Part shown: piece by piece, positions 1 to 8,722 of the stretch | Numbering within the stretch: the first letter of the stretch is position 1 | Layout: every line of letters begins with the position of its first letter | Position numbers and translations under genes: made by a program | Assembly (NCBI RefSeq): GCF_018403245.1 | Contig: NZ_BOSH01000002.1 | Span: 558,001 to 622,000, forward strand | DNA length: 64,000 bases | From: Paenibacillus sp. J2TS4 | GTDB lineage: Bacteria; Bacillota; Bacilli; Paenibacillales; NBRC-103111 | Direction of reading: 5' to 3' | The notes under the pieces: generated by a model | Told to the model about the DNA's origin: nothing | What the model saw: the letters and a program-made list of their open reading frames with translations, nothing else | Database searches by the model: none

Positions 1-358
1 GGTTTTCGAGAAGCCGTTTGGCCCGTGCCAGCAAAATGGGAGGACTGTACGGTTTGGTGACATAATCGTCAGCGCCCAGCTCGAAGCCGAGCAGCGTATC
101 GTCCTCGTCCGAGCGGGCCGTCAACATAATAATCGGAACGTTGGACGACTTCCGGATGCGCCGGCATACCGCCCATCCGTCCAATTCAGGCAGCATGATG
201 TCCAGAATGATTAAATCCACTTCATGCTCCTGAAATAATGCCAGCGCTTGTTTCCCATCTCCCGCTTCCAGCACCGCATAGCCTTCGTCAAGCAAATAAT
301 CCTTCATGATTTCCCGTAAAATAGGTTCGTCTTCCACAATCAGTATCGTTTTTGACAT
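1..358 (-). CDS. OmpR-type response regulator, receiver domain (3' part beyond window)
   Basis: The first 119 codons of a response regulator read leftward off the window edge. The start is the ATG at 356-358. The receiver domain is clear: acidic pocket E9-D10-E11, phospho-acceptor D53 in a LDIMLPELDGW context, the conserved Thr in MLTARS, and the Lys in VTKPYSPP. The spacing and LGFELGADDYVTKPY block are typical of OmpR/PhoB-family regulators, but the DNA-binding domain lies outside the window, so the subfamily is inferred. It points away from the BceAB-type pair at 1.1-3.7 kb and a GNAT gene lies between them, so there is no firm case that it is the cognate BceR. Confidence 0.85.
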   Translation of the reverse strand, partial: MSKTILIVEDEPILREIMKDYLLDEGYAVLEAGDGKQALALFQEHEVDLIILDIMLPELDGWAVCRRIRKSSNVPIIMLTARSDEDDTLLGFELGADDYVTKPYSPPILLARAKRLLEN

Positions 359-408
359 GGCTAATCACCTGCTGCAATTTTTCTTGCTATGCTATCACGT
401 TTGCGATT

Positions 409-825
409 TCAGCACAAATCTAGGGGTCGCCTCATAAATCTATTCTGGTCTCGGATAAACCCGAATGGTTCATAGAGTCCATGCGCGTCTTGTGTGCCTA
501 ATACTCCGGTCAAACCTCGCAATTCCTCTGAATGGACAATCACTTCTACTAATTTCTTGCCGATTCCTTGTCCTCTATAATCTTCATCAATAATCACATC
601 GCATAAATAGTACAGTGTTGCCCCATCGGTAATAACTCGGGCAAAGCCGATTTGCTTCGCATGGTGATATACCCCGTAACAGATCGAATTTTGGATCGAT
701 GCTTCCACCTTTTCCATCGTTCTTTGGTTAGCCCAGTAAGAGCTGGATAAGAACCGATGGATCGTTTCGAGCTGTAATAAAGCCTTATCTTTGCTAATCA
801 TGTATTCTCCAAAACTAAGCTTCAT
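409..825 (-). CDS. GNAT-family N-acetyltransferase
   Basis: A 138-residue protein with the GNAT fold. Motif A is visible as DEDYRGQGIGKKLVEVIV (about residues 80-97), containing the acetyl-CoA pyrophosphate-binding R/Q-x-x-G-x-G signature. A C-terminal LYEPFGFIRD block matches the usual YxxxGF element. Length is normal for a single-domain GNAT. The substrate cannot be told from sequence. The gene lies 50 bp upstream of the response regulator on the same strand and may be co-transcribed with it. A GGGAGGAAAGAG purine tract sits just upstream of the ATG. Confidence 0.85.
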   Translation of the reverse strand: MKLSFGEYMISKDKALLQLETIHRFLSSSYWANQRTMEKVEASIQNSICYGVYHHAKQIGFARVITDGATLYYLCDVIIDEDYRGQGIGKKLVEVIVHSEELRGLTGVLGTQDAHGLYEPFGFIRDQNRFMRRPLDLC

Positions 826-1085
826 AGTCCTCTTTCCCTCCTATTTCTTCATTCTATCTTTTCCGCGTCTGCTGAAAATCTCCATCCGGTCACTTCACAA
901 TTTTTAATTTGCTTTTAAGTATACACGTTTGACGTTTGTAATTCATTCAGCTGGTTTAACTTTTCTTTTGCAGATTAACATGACAATAATGAAAGCTTTC
1001 CGTAAGGAAGATCAATGGCTCTATTATTCGGAACCCATTACAGTTAATTGTATAGATAAGATTAAAAAGGAGTGTGTGGATCCCC

Positions 1086-1850
1086 ATGTTGGAGGTTCGG
1101 AATGTATCCAAAGTCTATGAAGGCAAAGTAGCTTATCAAGCGCTGGCCAATTTGAATTTGGCCGTGAAGCAGGGAGAGTTTGTCGGTATCATGGGACCAT
1201 CCGGCAGCGGGAAAACGACCCTGCTGAATGTCGTGTCGACCATTGACAAACCCTCTTCCGGAGAGGTATGCATTGCCGGGAAGAACGCGCATCAGTTGAA
1301 TAAGCGTCAATTGGCGTTATTTCGCCGCCGGGAGCTTGGATTCGTCTTTCAGGATTTCAATCTGCTGCAAACTTTGACCGTTAAGGAAAATATAATTTTC
1401 CCGCTTACGCTGGAAAATGTAAGCATCCAAGAGCAGGAGGATCGAGTTCAGCGGATCGCGGACAAGCTGGGCATCACCAGCATCCTGAATAAGCGGACTT
1501 ATGAAATATCCGGCGGTCAATGTCAGCGCACAGCGATCGCCCGGGCGATCATTCACGACCCCAAGCTGATTCTCGCGGATGAGCCGACCGGCAACCTCGA
1601 TTCCAAGGCGGCTAAAGATGTGCTGGAGACCCTGCAGAGGCTGAATCAGGATGAGGGCGCCACTATGATGATGGTCACGCATGACTCTCAGGCAGCGAGC
1701 TACTGTGACCGCGTTATTTTCATTAAGGACGGTACGCTTTACCGGGAGCTGCACCGGACCGACAGTCAACAGGTCTTTTTCCAGGAAATTATGAACGTAC
1801 TGACGTCTATAGGGGGAACGCCAGATGAATTTTCGGCAGTTCGCGTTTAA
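1086..1850 (+). CDS. BceA-type ABC transporter ATP-binding protein
   Basis: ATPase subunit of a BceAB/MacB-like ABC transporter; in Firmicutes such pairs usually sense or resist cell-wall-active peptides. Of 254 residues, Walker A GPSGSGKTT is at 37-45, the Q-loop is in FVFQDFNLL, the signature is SGGQCQRTAIARA, and Walker B LILADEPTGNLD is followed by the D-loop and H-loop TH. A Cys replaces the usual Gln in SGGQQQR. ATG at 1086 is preferred over upstream GTG at 1074, because AAGGAG at 1067-1072 would overlap or crowd the GTG. The 3' end overlaps the permease by 26 bp, indicating coupled translation. The transported drug is unknown. Confidence 0.9.
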   Translation: MLEVRNVSKVYEGKVAYQALANLNLAVKQGEFVGIMGPSGSGKTTLLNVVSTIDKPSSGEVCIAGKNAHQLNKRQLALFRRRELGFVFQDFNLLQTLTVKENIIFPLTLENVSIQEQEDRVQRIADKLGITSILNKRTYEISGGQCQRTAIARAIIHDPKLILADEPTGNLDSKAAKDVLETLQRLNQDEGATMMMVTHDSQAASYCDRVIFIKDGTLYRELHRTDSQQVFFQEIMNVLTSIGGTPDEFSAVRV

Positions 1851-3714
1851 GAACGTATTTCGCAACAAACGGCTGTACGCCGGCTATTTCTTCAGCTGCG
1901 CTTTCTCAGTCATGATCTTCTTCGTCTACTCGATGCTGGTTTTCCATCCCGAATTGAACTTCTCCAACCAGGGCAATTGGGGAAAAGGCGCACAGACCGG
2001 AATGGATGTTTCCCAATACATCATTTATTTCTTTACGTTTTTCTTTATTTTGTATTCCATGAGCGTCTTCCTGAAATCGCGCAAGAAGGAATTCGGTATT
2101 TGCATTATGCAAGGGATGTCTGATTTTCAACTGAGAAGGCTTGTTTTTCTGGAAAATGTCATCATCGGACTGGCCGCGACGGTATCCGGCATTGGCATCG
2201 GGCTGCTGCTGTCCAAGGGGATGCTCATGCTGGGCACCTCAGTGCTATCTCTGGAGAAGCCGTTATCTTTCTATCTGCCTATTACGGCAGCCGGGTTTAC
2301 TTTCGTAGCCTTTGTGCTTCTGTTCGTGTTCATTTCCTTGTTCACCGCCATGATTTTGCGCAGCAGCTCGCTGATCGACCTGTTGAAAGGAACGGCCAAG
2401 CCAAAGCCCGAGCCCAAGGCTTCCACCGCACTCGCCATTCTAGCGGCGGTGCTGATTGCTGTCGGTTACCTCATTGCGTTTCTGGTTAAAGGGATTCTCG
2501 TTATATTCGCACTGCTGCCCGTTGCGGTGATCGTCGGTGTCGGGACCTACTTCCTGTTTACGCAGCTGAGTGTCTATATTATCCATAAGCTGAAAAACAA
2601 GCCCAAATTGTATCGCAGCCGAACGAACCTGATTACGCTGTCGGATCTGGCTTACCGGATGAAAGACAATGCCCGTATGTTTTTCCTGGTGGCAATTATA
2701 TCGACGGTCTCCTTCTGCGCCATCGGTACATTGGTCGGGATGAATTCCTTGTTTACGACCTTGATATCCGAATCGAGTCCTGCCCTCAAGTACGAATCGT
2801 ATGCCGGAAACAAGCAGCAGGATCAGCATACCGCGCTTATTGAGGAGAGGCTGACGGAGGCCAATATCGCTTACGAGCGGCTCGTCATCCAGAAGAAGAC
2901 GGCATCCGATGCTGTAACGAATAAGTCCTACAGAATCCTTTCGCTGTCCGATTATAATCGCCTGATGAATAAGAATGTGAGCTTAGGTGATGAGGAGGTT
3001 CTCTTGTTCTATCCCGATGATATGGGATTCGGCGGCAAACAGGCCCAAGGCGAGGAGAAACAGATCACTCTGCAAGAAGGGCACCCGATCACGGTAACGG
3101 AAAATACCGTGCTGCCGACTCCACTTCAGCAAATAGAAGCCTCGGGCATCGCCATTGTGTCCGATGCTATGTTTCTTTCGCTGCCGGAATCGTCGGAGGA
3201 CTCTACCTCGTTCGTATACGATGTGAAGGATTGGCAGCAAACATTGGGTGTGTCCAAGCTGCTTATTGAGGAGATAACAGAGCATGGAGAGCATTTTCAC
3301 TTGACCTCCCGGGCCTATGCCTTGAACGATATCAATCAAGGATTTGGTCAAATTCTGCTGACCGGACTGTTCATAGGCGCCGTATTCTTCGTTGCCGCGG
3401 GGAGCTTCCTGTACTTCCGTCTATATGCAGACCTCGACCAAGACCGTGTGCAGTATCGTTCCATTACAAAGCTGGGATTAACGGATGGAGAGCTGTCGCG
3501 GATCGTATCGACGCAGATCGGATTGTTGTTTCTCGTGCCGATCGTCGTTGCCGTCATTCATGGGGCGGTCGCCTTGAACACTCTGCAGAATACGTTCAAT
3601 GTGAATCTGGTCAAGGAATCAGCGCTTGTGCTAGGCTCCTTCACAGTCATTCAATTGGTTTACTTCTTGTTCATCCGTGCCAATTATGTGAGGAAGCTGA
3701 AGGATGTCATGTAG
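1825..3714 (+). CDS. BceB-type FtsX-domain ABC permease
   Basis: The 629-residue permease partner of the preceding ATPase. It begins with the MNFRQFAFKNVFRNKRLYAGY block typical of BceB-type permeases. The hydrophobic pattern fits about ten membrane helices, with a large hydrophilic extracytoplasmic segment around residues 310-510, which in BceB proteins is the ligand-sensing loop. FtsX-type helices flank it (TVSGIGIGLLLSKG near the front, VQYRSITKLGLTDGELSRIV near the end). The start lies inside the 3' end of bceA-like 1086-1850, so the two form an operon. No cognate sensor kinase is visible beside it. The family usually confers bacitracin or lantibiotic resistance; the actual ligand is not inferable. 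Confidence 0.88.
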   Translation: MNFRQFAFKNVFRNKRLYAGYFFSCAFSVMIFFVYSMLVFHPELNFSNQGNWGKGAQTGMDVSQYIIYFFTFFFILYSMSVFLKSRKKEFGICIMQGMSDFQLRRLVFLENVIIGLAATVSGIGIGLLLSKGMLMLGTSVLSLEKPLSFYLPITAAGFTFVAFVLLFVFISLFTAMILRSSSLIDLLKGTAKPKPEPKASTALAILAAVLIAVGYLIAFLVKGILVIFALLPVAVIVGVGTYFLFTQLSVYIIHKLKNKPKLYRSRTNLITLSDLAYRMKDNARMFFLVAIISTVSFCAIGTLVGMNSLFTTLISESSPALKYESYAGNKQQDQHTALIEERLTEANIAYERLVIQKKTASDAVTNKSYRILSLSDYNRLMNKNVSLGDEEVLLFYPDDMGFGGKQAQGEEKQITLQEGHPITVTENTVLPTPLQQIEASGIAIVSDAMFLSLPESSEDSTSFVYDVKDWQQTLGVSKLLIEEITEHGEHFHLTSRAYALNDINQGFGQILLTGLFIGAVFFVAAGSFLYFRLYADLDQDRVQYRSITKLGLTDGELSRIVSTQIGLLFLVPIVVAVIHGAVALNTLQNTFNVNLVKESALVLGSFTVIQLVYFLFIRANYVRKLKDVM

Positions 3715-3741
3715 AATGCCTCAATGAATAACGAATCTGCA

Positions 3742-3771
3742 AAGGAGCAGCCGAACATCGGTCTGCTCCTT
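3742..3771. terminator. Bidirectional terminator between permease and yesN-like gene
   Basis: AAGGAGCAG and CTGCTCCTT form a perfect 9-bp stem extended by CCG/CGG, followed by TATTTC on the plus strand. It sits between converging genes ending at 3714 (+) and 3776 (-), so it can serve both. Confidence 0.7.
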
Positions 3772-3775
3772 ATTT

Positions 3776-5080
3776 CTACCCCCGCCGCGCTTTGCGCCCT
3801 GTCTTTCTCTCCCGGTATTCGGAAGGAGTGATGCCGGTATACTTTTGGAATACTTTGGTAAAATATCTTCTTTCCAGATACCCTACCTGCTGACCGATTT
3901 GCCTGACGCTTTTATCACTTCTTAACAGGTAGGATTTCGCCAATTCCATCCGCTGCTTCGTAACATATTCGACGAAGGTTTCGCCGAAATAATTTTTAAA
4001 CAGCAGGCTGAAGTAGCTTGTGCTAATCCCGAGATGGTGGGCTATCTCCTCAATTCCGAAGTCGGACGACAAACGGCGATGAATATAATCTTTGGCAGAA
4101 ATCATCAGCAATTCACCGGGCTTCTTGTCGGAACGGGACGAACGGCCCTCTGCAAGCGACTCGGCTTGATAATGAATGAACGGCTTCTTGATGGGCTGTA
4201 CCAACAAGCTCCACTGAATGTTTTTATAGGCTTCTGCTAATTGGTCCTGCTGGATGGGTCCTGGGTGGATCCCGATGCTAACGGTTAATTTCACATTTTG
4301 TTGGACGCTATGCTGGAGTTGGGCCGCCCTGCGAATCATGTCGTTCTTTGGTAACGGCAGCGTCTCATTATCCAACGGGAGAACGATGCACCATTCTCCC
4401 TCTTGTGTCTGTATGACAGCGAAACTCGAGCCATCTTCACGCATCGTCTCTTCCAGAACGTTCTTCACTGCAAAATTCCATAGCTTGCGTTCCTTCTCGT
4501 TCCAAGCCAGCGATTGTTGGGAGTAATCGTCTATCGCGATCAACATAATAGCGTATCCCATCTCTCGTTCCTGATCGTTAACTCCTCTTAAATAATAGGC
4601 GGGAATGGACGAATACCCCATTAAAACATCCAGCATCATTTTTTCGTTAGCCAGGTCAAGAACTTTGCTCCACTCCCTTTGCTTTCTATGCTCTTCCAGC
4701 TTGTCGGCGCGGATCCGCTCTGCCAGCTCGCGAACGGTCTTCTCCAACTGCTCATAGTTGATAGGCTTGGAAATATAGTCTCTTACGCCGTATTGCAAGG
4801 CGATCTTGGCATACTCAAACTGCTCGTACCCGGTGATGAGCAAAATTTCACAGCGGATGTCCCGCTTCCGAATCTCCTGTACAAAGGTCAGCCCGTCCAT
4901 TTCCGGCATGCGGATATCACATAGAATAAAATCAGGCATCCCGGCCTGGATAGCATTCAGCGCTTCCTTGCCGTTCTTGGCAAGTTGGACTTGAACATTC
5001 ATTTCTTCCCATGGAATGACCTGTTTTAAATTATGCAGAATCGGAATTTCATCGTCGATCAACATCGCTTGCAATTTCAT
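3776..5080 (-). CDS. YesN-type response regulator with AraC HTH output
   Basis: A 434-residue response regulator. The N-terminal receiver has D9-D10-E11, phospho-acceptor D55 (LCDIRMPEMDG) and the Lys in YISKPI. A middle region of about 200 residues of unknown fold is followed by a C-terminal AraC-type double helix-turn-helix, about residues 330-425 (DFGIEEIAHHLGISTSYFS ... YLERRYFTKVFQKYTGITPSEYR). This is the YesN layout, which normally pairs with YesM kinases to switch on carbohydrate transport genes. Its ATG overlaps the kinase stop by 4 bp (ATGA), so it is the last gene of the 10.1-3.8 kb sugar-uptake operon. Confidence 0.9.
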   Translation of the reverse strand: MKLQAMLIDDEIPILHNLKQVIPWEEMNVQVQLAKNGKEALNAIQAGMPDFILCDIRMPEMDGLTFVQEIRKRDIRCEILLITGYEQFEYAKIALQYGVRDYISKPINYEQLEKTVRELAERIRADKLEEHRKQREWSKVLDLANEKMMLDVLMGYSSIPAYYLRGVNDQEREMGYAIMLIAIDDYSQQSLAWNEKERKLWNFAVKNVLEETMREDGSSFAVIQTQEGEWCIVLPLDNETLPLPKNDMIRRAAQLQHSVQQNVKLTVSIGIHPGPIQQDQLAEAYKNIQWSLLVQPIKKPFIHYQAESLAEGRSSRSDKKPGELLMISAKDYIHRRLSSDFGIEEIAHHLGISTSYFSLLFKNYFGETFVEYVTKQRMELAKSYLLRSDKSVRQIGQQVGYLERRYFTKVFQKYTGITPSEYRERKTGRKARRG

Positions 5081-6903
5081 GCAGATCCCCCACTCTCATA
5101 TTTCGGAAGGGTACATTGAATAATCGTTTCCTTATTCCGCTCCGAACAAATCATTAATCCGTACCCCGCCCCATACTGGATACGAATACGGTCCGCCACG
5201 CTGCGAACGCCTAAACCGCGCCTCTCTTGGTGAAAATCAGGGACAGCCGCTCCCCCGTCACTCTCCTCCTCCTGCAAATAGCGGAATCGCTGCAGCTGCT
5301 CATTGGAAATTCCTTTTCCATTATCTTTAATATAAAAAATAACCTTCTCCCCTTGCAGACCGGCGGTAACCTGGATAAATCCTTTGCGTCCTATGCCTTC
5401 AAAACCATGCTGAATGCAGTTTTCGACCAATGGCTGCAGGGTCAGCTTAAGAATGGTGCAATTCATCACTTCTTCCGGAATCGCTAGCTCAAAATCGAAT
5501 AGTTCCTGAAAACGAAATTTTTGGATTTCTAAGTAACTGCGTAAATGCTCGATTTCTTCCCGAATGGTAATCTCTTCCCGATCCTGAATGCTGATCCGCA
5601 ATATATTCCCGAGACGGTACACCATTTGACTGACCTTTCTACCTTCGTTCTGCACAGCCAGCACGTTGATGGACTCCAAAGCGTTGAACAAAAAATGAGG
5701 CTTGATTTGCGCTTGTAGAACACGCAATTGAGCTTTCATCTGATGATTTTGCTCTTGCTTGACCTGCTCCAGTAAGACATGGACTCGTTCGACCAATCGG
5801 TTGAACCCTTGGGCCAGCAGATGCAGCTCATCGCGGCCGTTCGGCCGAATGCGGACCTGAAGATCGCCGTTCTCTACTTTACGCATAAAACGAACAATTC
5901 TGACGATCGATTTCGTAATCCGATTCATAAATAATAAGAAGAACAAGAAGGCAGCCAGCAAGCTGACAAATAATATGCCGACAATCCATTTGGTGAAGGT
6001 CATCATGTCTTGAGATAAGGAATTCCAGGAAGCAACGGAAATCAGATACCAGTCGAAGTCCTGCAATTTATCCATGGAGATAACGCTTTCATTGTCTCCA
6101 AAATGCCGCTTGAAGCTTTGATAGCCCGGCTCAAACTTAATCTCTCCGGGAATATAGCTGTGAATATTTTGGCCGCTGGCTTCTTCCAGATGGTCATATA
6201 GAATTAATCCTTCTTCATTCACGATTAAAAAACGGGTGTTCGCTAAATTTTTATTATTGCTAAAGGCTCTGAAGATTTGAGAAATGTCCCAGTCTTTAAT
6301 CTGCACCGTCAAGATCCCTATTCTTTTCAGCGTACTGACCTCTTTCACCAGCCGGATTTGAGTAAATACCGAAGAGAAGCCGGACAGCTCCGGGTACTCG
6401 TAGGGCCCCACCCATACCGGCAGACCATTAAGCTCCATCACCTTGGAGTATAGAGAATGGTTCCTCAGCTCATTCAGAGGATAAGTGATAAAGCCGTCCT
6501 TGTTAAAAAGAGAAATCGCTCCAGGGCTCGCACCTTCCTGCAGATTATAGAGATAGGCGTAGCTTATGGCTGGATAACCATAGAGCATGCTTCTGAACAT
6601 CCGCTGCTTTTCATTCAATTCCAAATAGTCGGCGGCCGTCAAATCTTGAACTCCCGGGTCCTTGGCATTGATGGCTGTTTCAAATACGGAATTCGCAATT
6701 CCGCTATCGGTAATTTGGTTCATTTGCTTAAACACATATTGAATATTCTGGATGATGGATTTGACCGAGAACTCGGCTTGTTGGCTGTATTGCTTTTCGA
6801 TGAGGTTGAAAGCGACGAAGAAGATGAGCAAACCAATCAACAGAAGCGGCATAATGATGAGGGTAATAAAGGCGGCTGACAGCTTCCAACGCAATTTCAT
6901 CAT
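5077..6903 (-). CDS. YesM-type sensor histidine kinase
   Basis: A 608-residue membrane sensor kinase. The first transmembrane helix is at about residues 10-32, then an extracytoplasmic sensor region of about 260 residues, a second helix near 297-320, a HAMP domain, the His_kinase block with phospho-acceptor His in AQIKPHFLFNALE near residue 400, and a HATPase domain with N-box LVENCIQHG and G-box DNGKGIS. Architecture and length match YesM/LytS-type kinases controlling sugar importers in Paenibacillus and Bacillus. It overlaps its regulator by 4 bp and follows the permease genes by 19 bp. It probably senses the sugar handled by the transporter or its binding protein; that is inference. Confidence 0.9.
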   Translation of the reverse strand: MMKLRWKLSAAFITLIIMPLLLIGLLIFFVAFNLIEKQYSQQAEFSVKSIIQNIQYVFKQMNQITDSGIANSVFETAINAKDPGVQDLTAADYLELNEKQRMFRSMLYGYPAISYAYLYNLQEGASPGAISLFNKDGFITYPLNELRNHSLYSKVMELNGLPVWVGPYEYPELSGFSSVFTQIRLVKEVSTLKRIGILTVQIKDWDISQIFRAFSNNKNLANTRFLIVNEEGLILYDHLEEASGQNIHSYIPGEIKFEPGYQSFKRHFGDNESVISMDKLQDFDWYLISVASWNSLSQDMMTFTKWIVGILFVSLLAAFLFFLLFMNRITKSIVRIVRFMRKVENGDLQVRIRPNGRDELHLLAQGFNRLVERVHVLLEQVKQEQNHQMKAQLRVLQAQIKPHFLFNALESINVLAVQNEGRKVSQMVYRLGNILRISIQDREEITIREEIEHLRSYLEIQKFRFQELFDFELAIPEEVMNCTILKLTLQPLVENCIQHGFEGIGRKGFIQVTAGLQGEKVIFYIKDNGKGISNEQLQRFRYLQEEESDGGAAVPDFHQERRGLGVRSVADRIRIQYGAGYGLMICSERNKETIIQCTLPKYESGGSA

Positions 6904-6922
6904 TAAACCGATCCTCTCTTGT

Positions 6923-7750
6923 TTAACCTTTAACGCTTCCTGCGGTCACTCCTTCGATGATTTTCTCTTGCAGCACCGCATAGATGAGCAGAACCGGAGC
7001 TACACTGAACACAATGCCTGCCGACATTTGGGCATAGTTCGTATTATACGCATCGCGAAAGCCGACCATCCCCACCGGCAGCGTCCGCAGCTCATCGTTG
7101 GAAAGGAAGTAATTCGCTAATAGAAACTCATTCCAATTTCCAAGAAAATTAATAATAAAAACCGTAACGATTGCCGGGATCGTTAATGGTATTACAATTT
7201 TAACAAATATTGCCTTTGCGCTCAATCCATCCATAATCGCCGCTTCTTCAATTTCACTCGGCAAGGAGCGCATGAATGCCGCCAGAATGATGACCGAAAA
7301 AGGAATGGCATTGGCGACATAAGGGACAATGAGTGCCAAATGAGTATTCAAAATATCCAGCTTGCGCATTAGTCCATAAATCGGAAGCAATAATGCATTG
7401 TTCGGAATCAGCATGCCCAGCAGAACAAACTGAAACAGAAAGGCGCTAAGCTTATGGAATCTCATCCGGGTGATAGCAAAGGCCAGCATGGACGCAAACA
7501 AGATAGACAGCACGGACGCAAGAACACCAATATATAAGCTATTGAAAAAATAGGTGCTGATTTTAGCGTTAACCCAGGCGGTCACATAATTTTGAAATTG
7601 AAACGACGTCGGAAAACCAAACGGATTCATAGCTATCGCCTGATTATCGGTTTTGACCGAGGAAAAGAGCACGAACAAAAAAGGATAGAGGATAATGACT
7701 AAATAGATCATTAAGAAAAAGTGCGGAATCCATTTCTTTAACGCTCTCAT
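6923..7750 (-). CDS. Carbohydrate ABC transporter permease, MalG family
   Basis: An inner-membrane permease of a CUT1-type sugar importer, about 275 residues with six predicted helices. The cytoplasmic EAA loop is visible as EIEEAAIMDGLSAKAIFVKIVIPL, which docks the ATPase. ATG at 7750 has CGGAG eight bases upstream and follows the stop of the first permease by two bases, so translation is coupled; a TTG six bases earlier is less likely. No ATP-binding subunit is encoded here, as is usual where a shared MsmX-like ATPase serves several CUT1 importers. The C-terminal sequence EKIIEGVTAGSVKG is typical of MalG-family permeases. Confidence 0.92.
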   Translation of the reverse strand: MRALKKWIPHFFLMIYLVIILYPFLFVLFSSVKTDNQAIAMNPFGFPTSFQFQNYVTAWVNAKISTYFFNSLYIGVLASVLSILFASMLAFAITRMRFHKLSAFLFQFVLLGMLIPNNALLLPIYGLMRKLDILNTHLALIVPYVANAIPFSVIILAAFMRSLPSEIEEAAIMDGLSAKAIFVKIVIPLTIPAIVTVFIINFLGNWNEFLLANYFLSNDELRTLPVGMVGFRDAYNTNYAQMSAGIVFSVAPVLLIYAVLQEKIIEGVTAGSVKG

Positions 7751-7752
7751 GA

Positions 7753-8637
7753 TCAATACTCCGTCCTTTCACTTCGACTGGCAATAAGAACTTGATACAA
7801 GACTGTAACGATTAACGTAAAAATAAAAATCAACACGGCAATGGTATTGCCAAAGCCATATTTAAAGTTCGTTATCGCATACCTGATCATATAAGTGGCC
7901 ATCACATCCGTTGAGCCCGCCGGCCCCCCTTTGGTCATGACAATGACGATATCCGCCGCTTTCATAGCCCCGGCTATGGACAGCATGATGACGACCGATA
8001 CGATCGGCATAATAAGAGGAAGTGTAATTTTCATAGCCGCTTGGAATTTGGTTGCTCCATCTATCGCGGCCGCTTCCTCCAATTCTCTAGGAACCGCCAG
8101 AATCGCCGCCAGCACCATCACAATATAAAAACCGGTCCACTGCCAGGCGTTAGTGATTAGAATCGAGAGCATCGCCCATCGCTTCTCCGCCAGCCAATAA
8201 ATCGGCTCGACTCCAAACAAACCGAGAAATTTATTCAACAAGCCGATGTCCGGGTTATAAATAAATCCCCATAAGATCCCGATGACGGCAGTCGACATGA
8301 TGGAAGGCAGAAAAACAGCCGTTTTATAAAGCCCCTTCAACCGTTTGACATTGGCAATGAGCAAGGAAAAGACAAGGATTACCGGGACTTGAATGAAGCA
8401 GGAAAACAGGATGAAGTACACGTTATTTCTAACGGACTTCCAAAAGGCGATATCCGTCAGAGCCGTCTTATAATTACTTATGCCAATGTAAGTCACGTCT
8501 TTGGAGATGCCGTTCCAGCTTGTAAAGCTGTTCTGGACCGCGCTGATGATAGGATAAATAAAGAAAGAGATAAACAGCAGGAGCGCAGGCACCACAAATA
8601 CGATGTAGGTGAGAGGACGTCTCATGGCTTTATTCAT
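7753..8637 (-). CDS. Carbohydrate ABC transporter permease, MalF family
   Basis: The first permease of the CUT1 sugar importer, 294 residues with about six helices. The EAA motif reads ELEEAAAIDGATKFQAAMKITLPLI, followed by GGPAGSTDVMATYMI, a conserved late element of MalF/UgpA permeases. The start is the ATG at 8635-8637 because GGAGG lies at 8643-8647, six bases away. The frame stays open 28 codons further upstream through a hairpin, but that stretch is not membrane-like. It is followed at once by the MalG partner and preceded by the binding-protein gene. Confidence 0.92.
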   Translation of the reverse strand: MNKAMRRPLTYIVFVVPALLLFISFFIYPIISAVQNSFTSWNGISKDVTYIGISNYKTALTDIAFWKSVRNNVYFILFSCFIQVPVILVFSLLIANVKRLKGLYKTAVFLPSIMSTAVIGILWGFIYNPDIGLLNKFLGLFGVEPIYWLAEKRWAMLSILITNAWQWTGFYIVMVLAAILAVPRELEEAAAIDGATKFQAAMKITLPLIMPIVSVVIMLSIAGAMKAADIVIVMTKGGPAGSTDVMATYMIRYAITNFKYGFGNTIAVLIFIFTLIVTVLYQVLIASRSERTEY

Positions 8638-8676
8638 CGTTACCTCCGATATATTCATCGTTGTTATATTTTGAGA

Positions 8677-8708
8677 AAGGATACCTCCTTCTAACCGGAG
8701 GTATCCTT
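8677..8708 (-). promoter_or_regulatory. Intercistronic stem-loop after the binding-protein gene
   Basis: A perfect 12-bp inverted repeat, AAGGATACCTCC / GGAGGTATCCTT with an 8-nt loop, lies between the binding protein stop and the permease ATG. In the direction of transcription it has only a weak T tract. In many sugar ABC operons such a hairpin stabilises or partly terminates the mRNA so that binding protein exceeds permease. Confidence 0.6.
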
Positions 8709-8722
8709 CTCCCTGCAGCAAA

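Noticed and set aside
1..3714. Complete BceRS-BceAB resistance module at the left edge
   Set aside because: The response regulator is divergent, separated by a GNAT gene, and no sensor kinase is visible, so a cognate link to the ABC pair is not supported.
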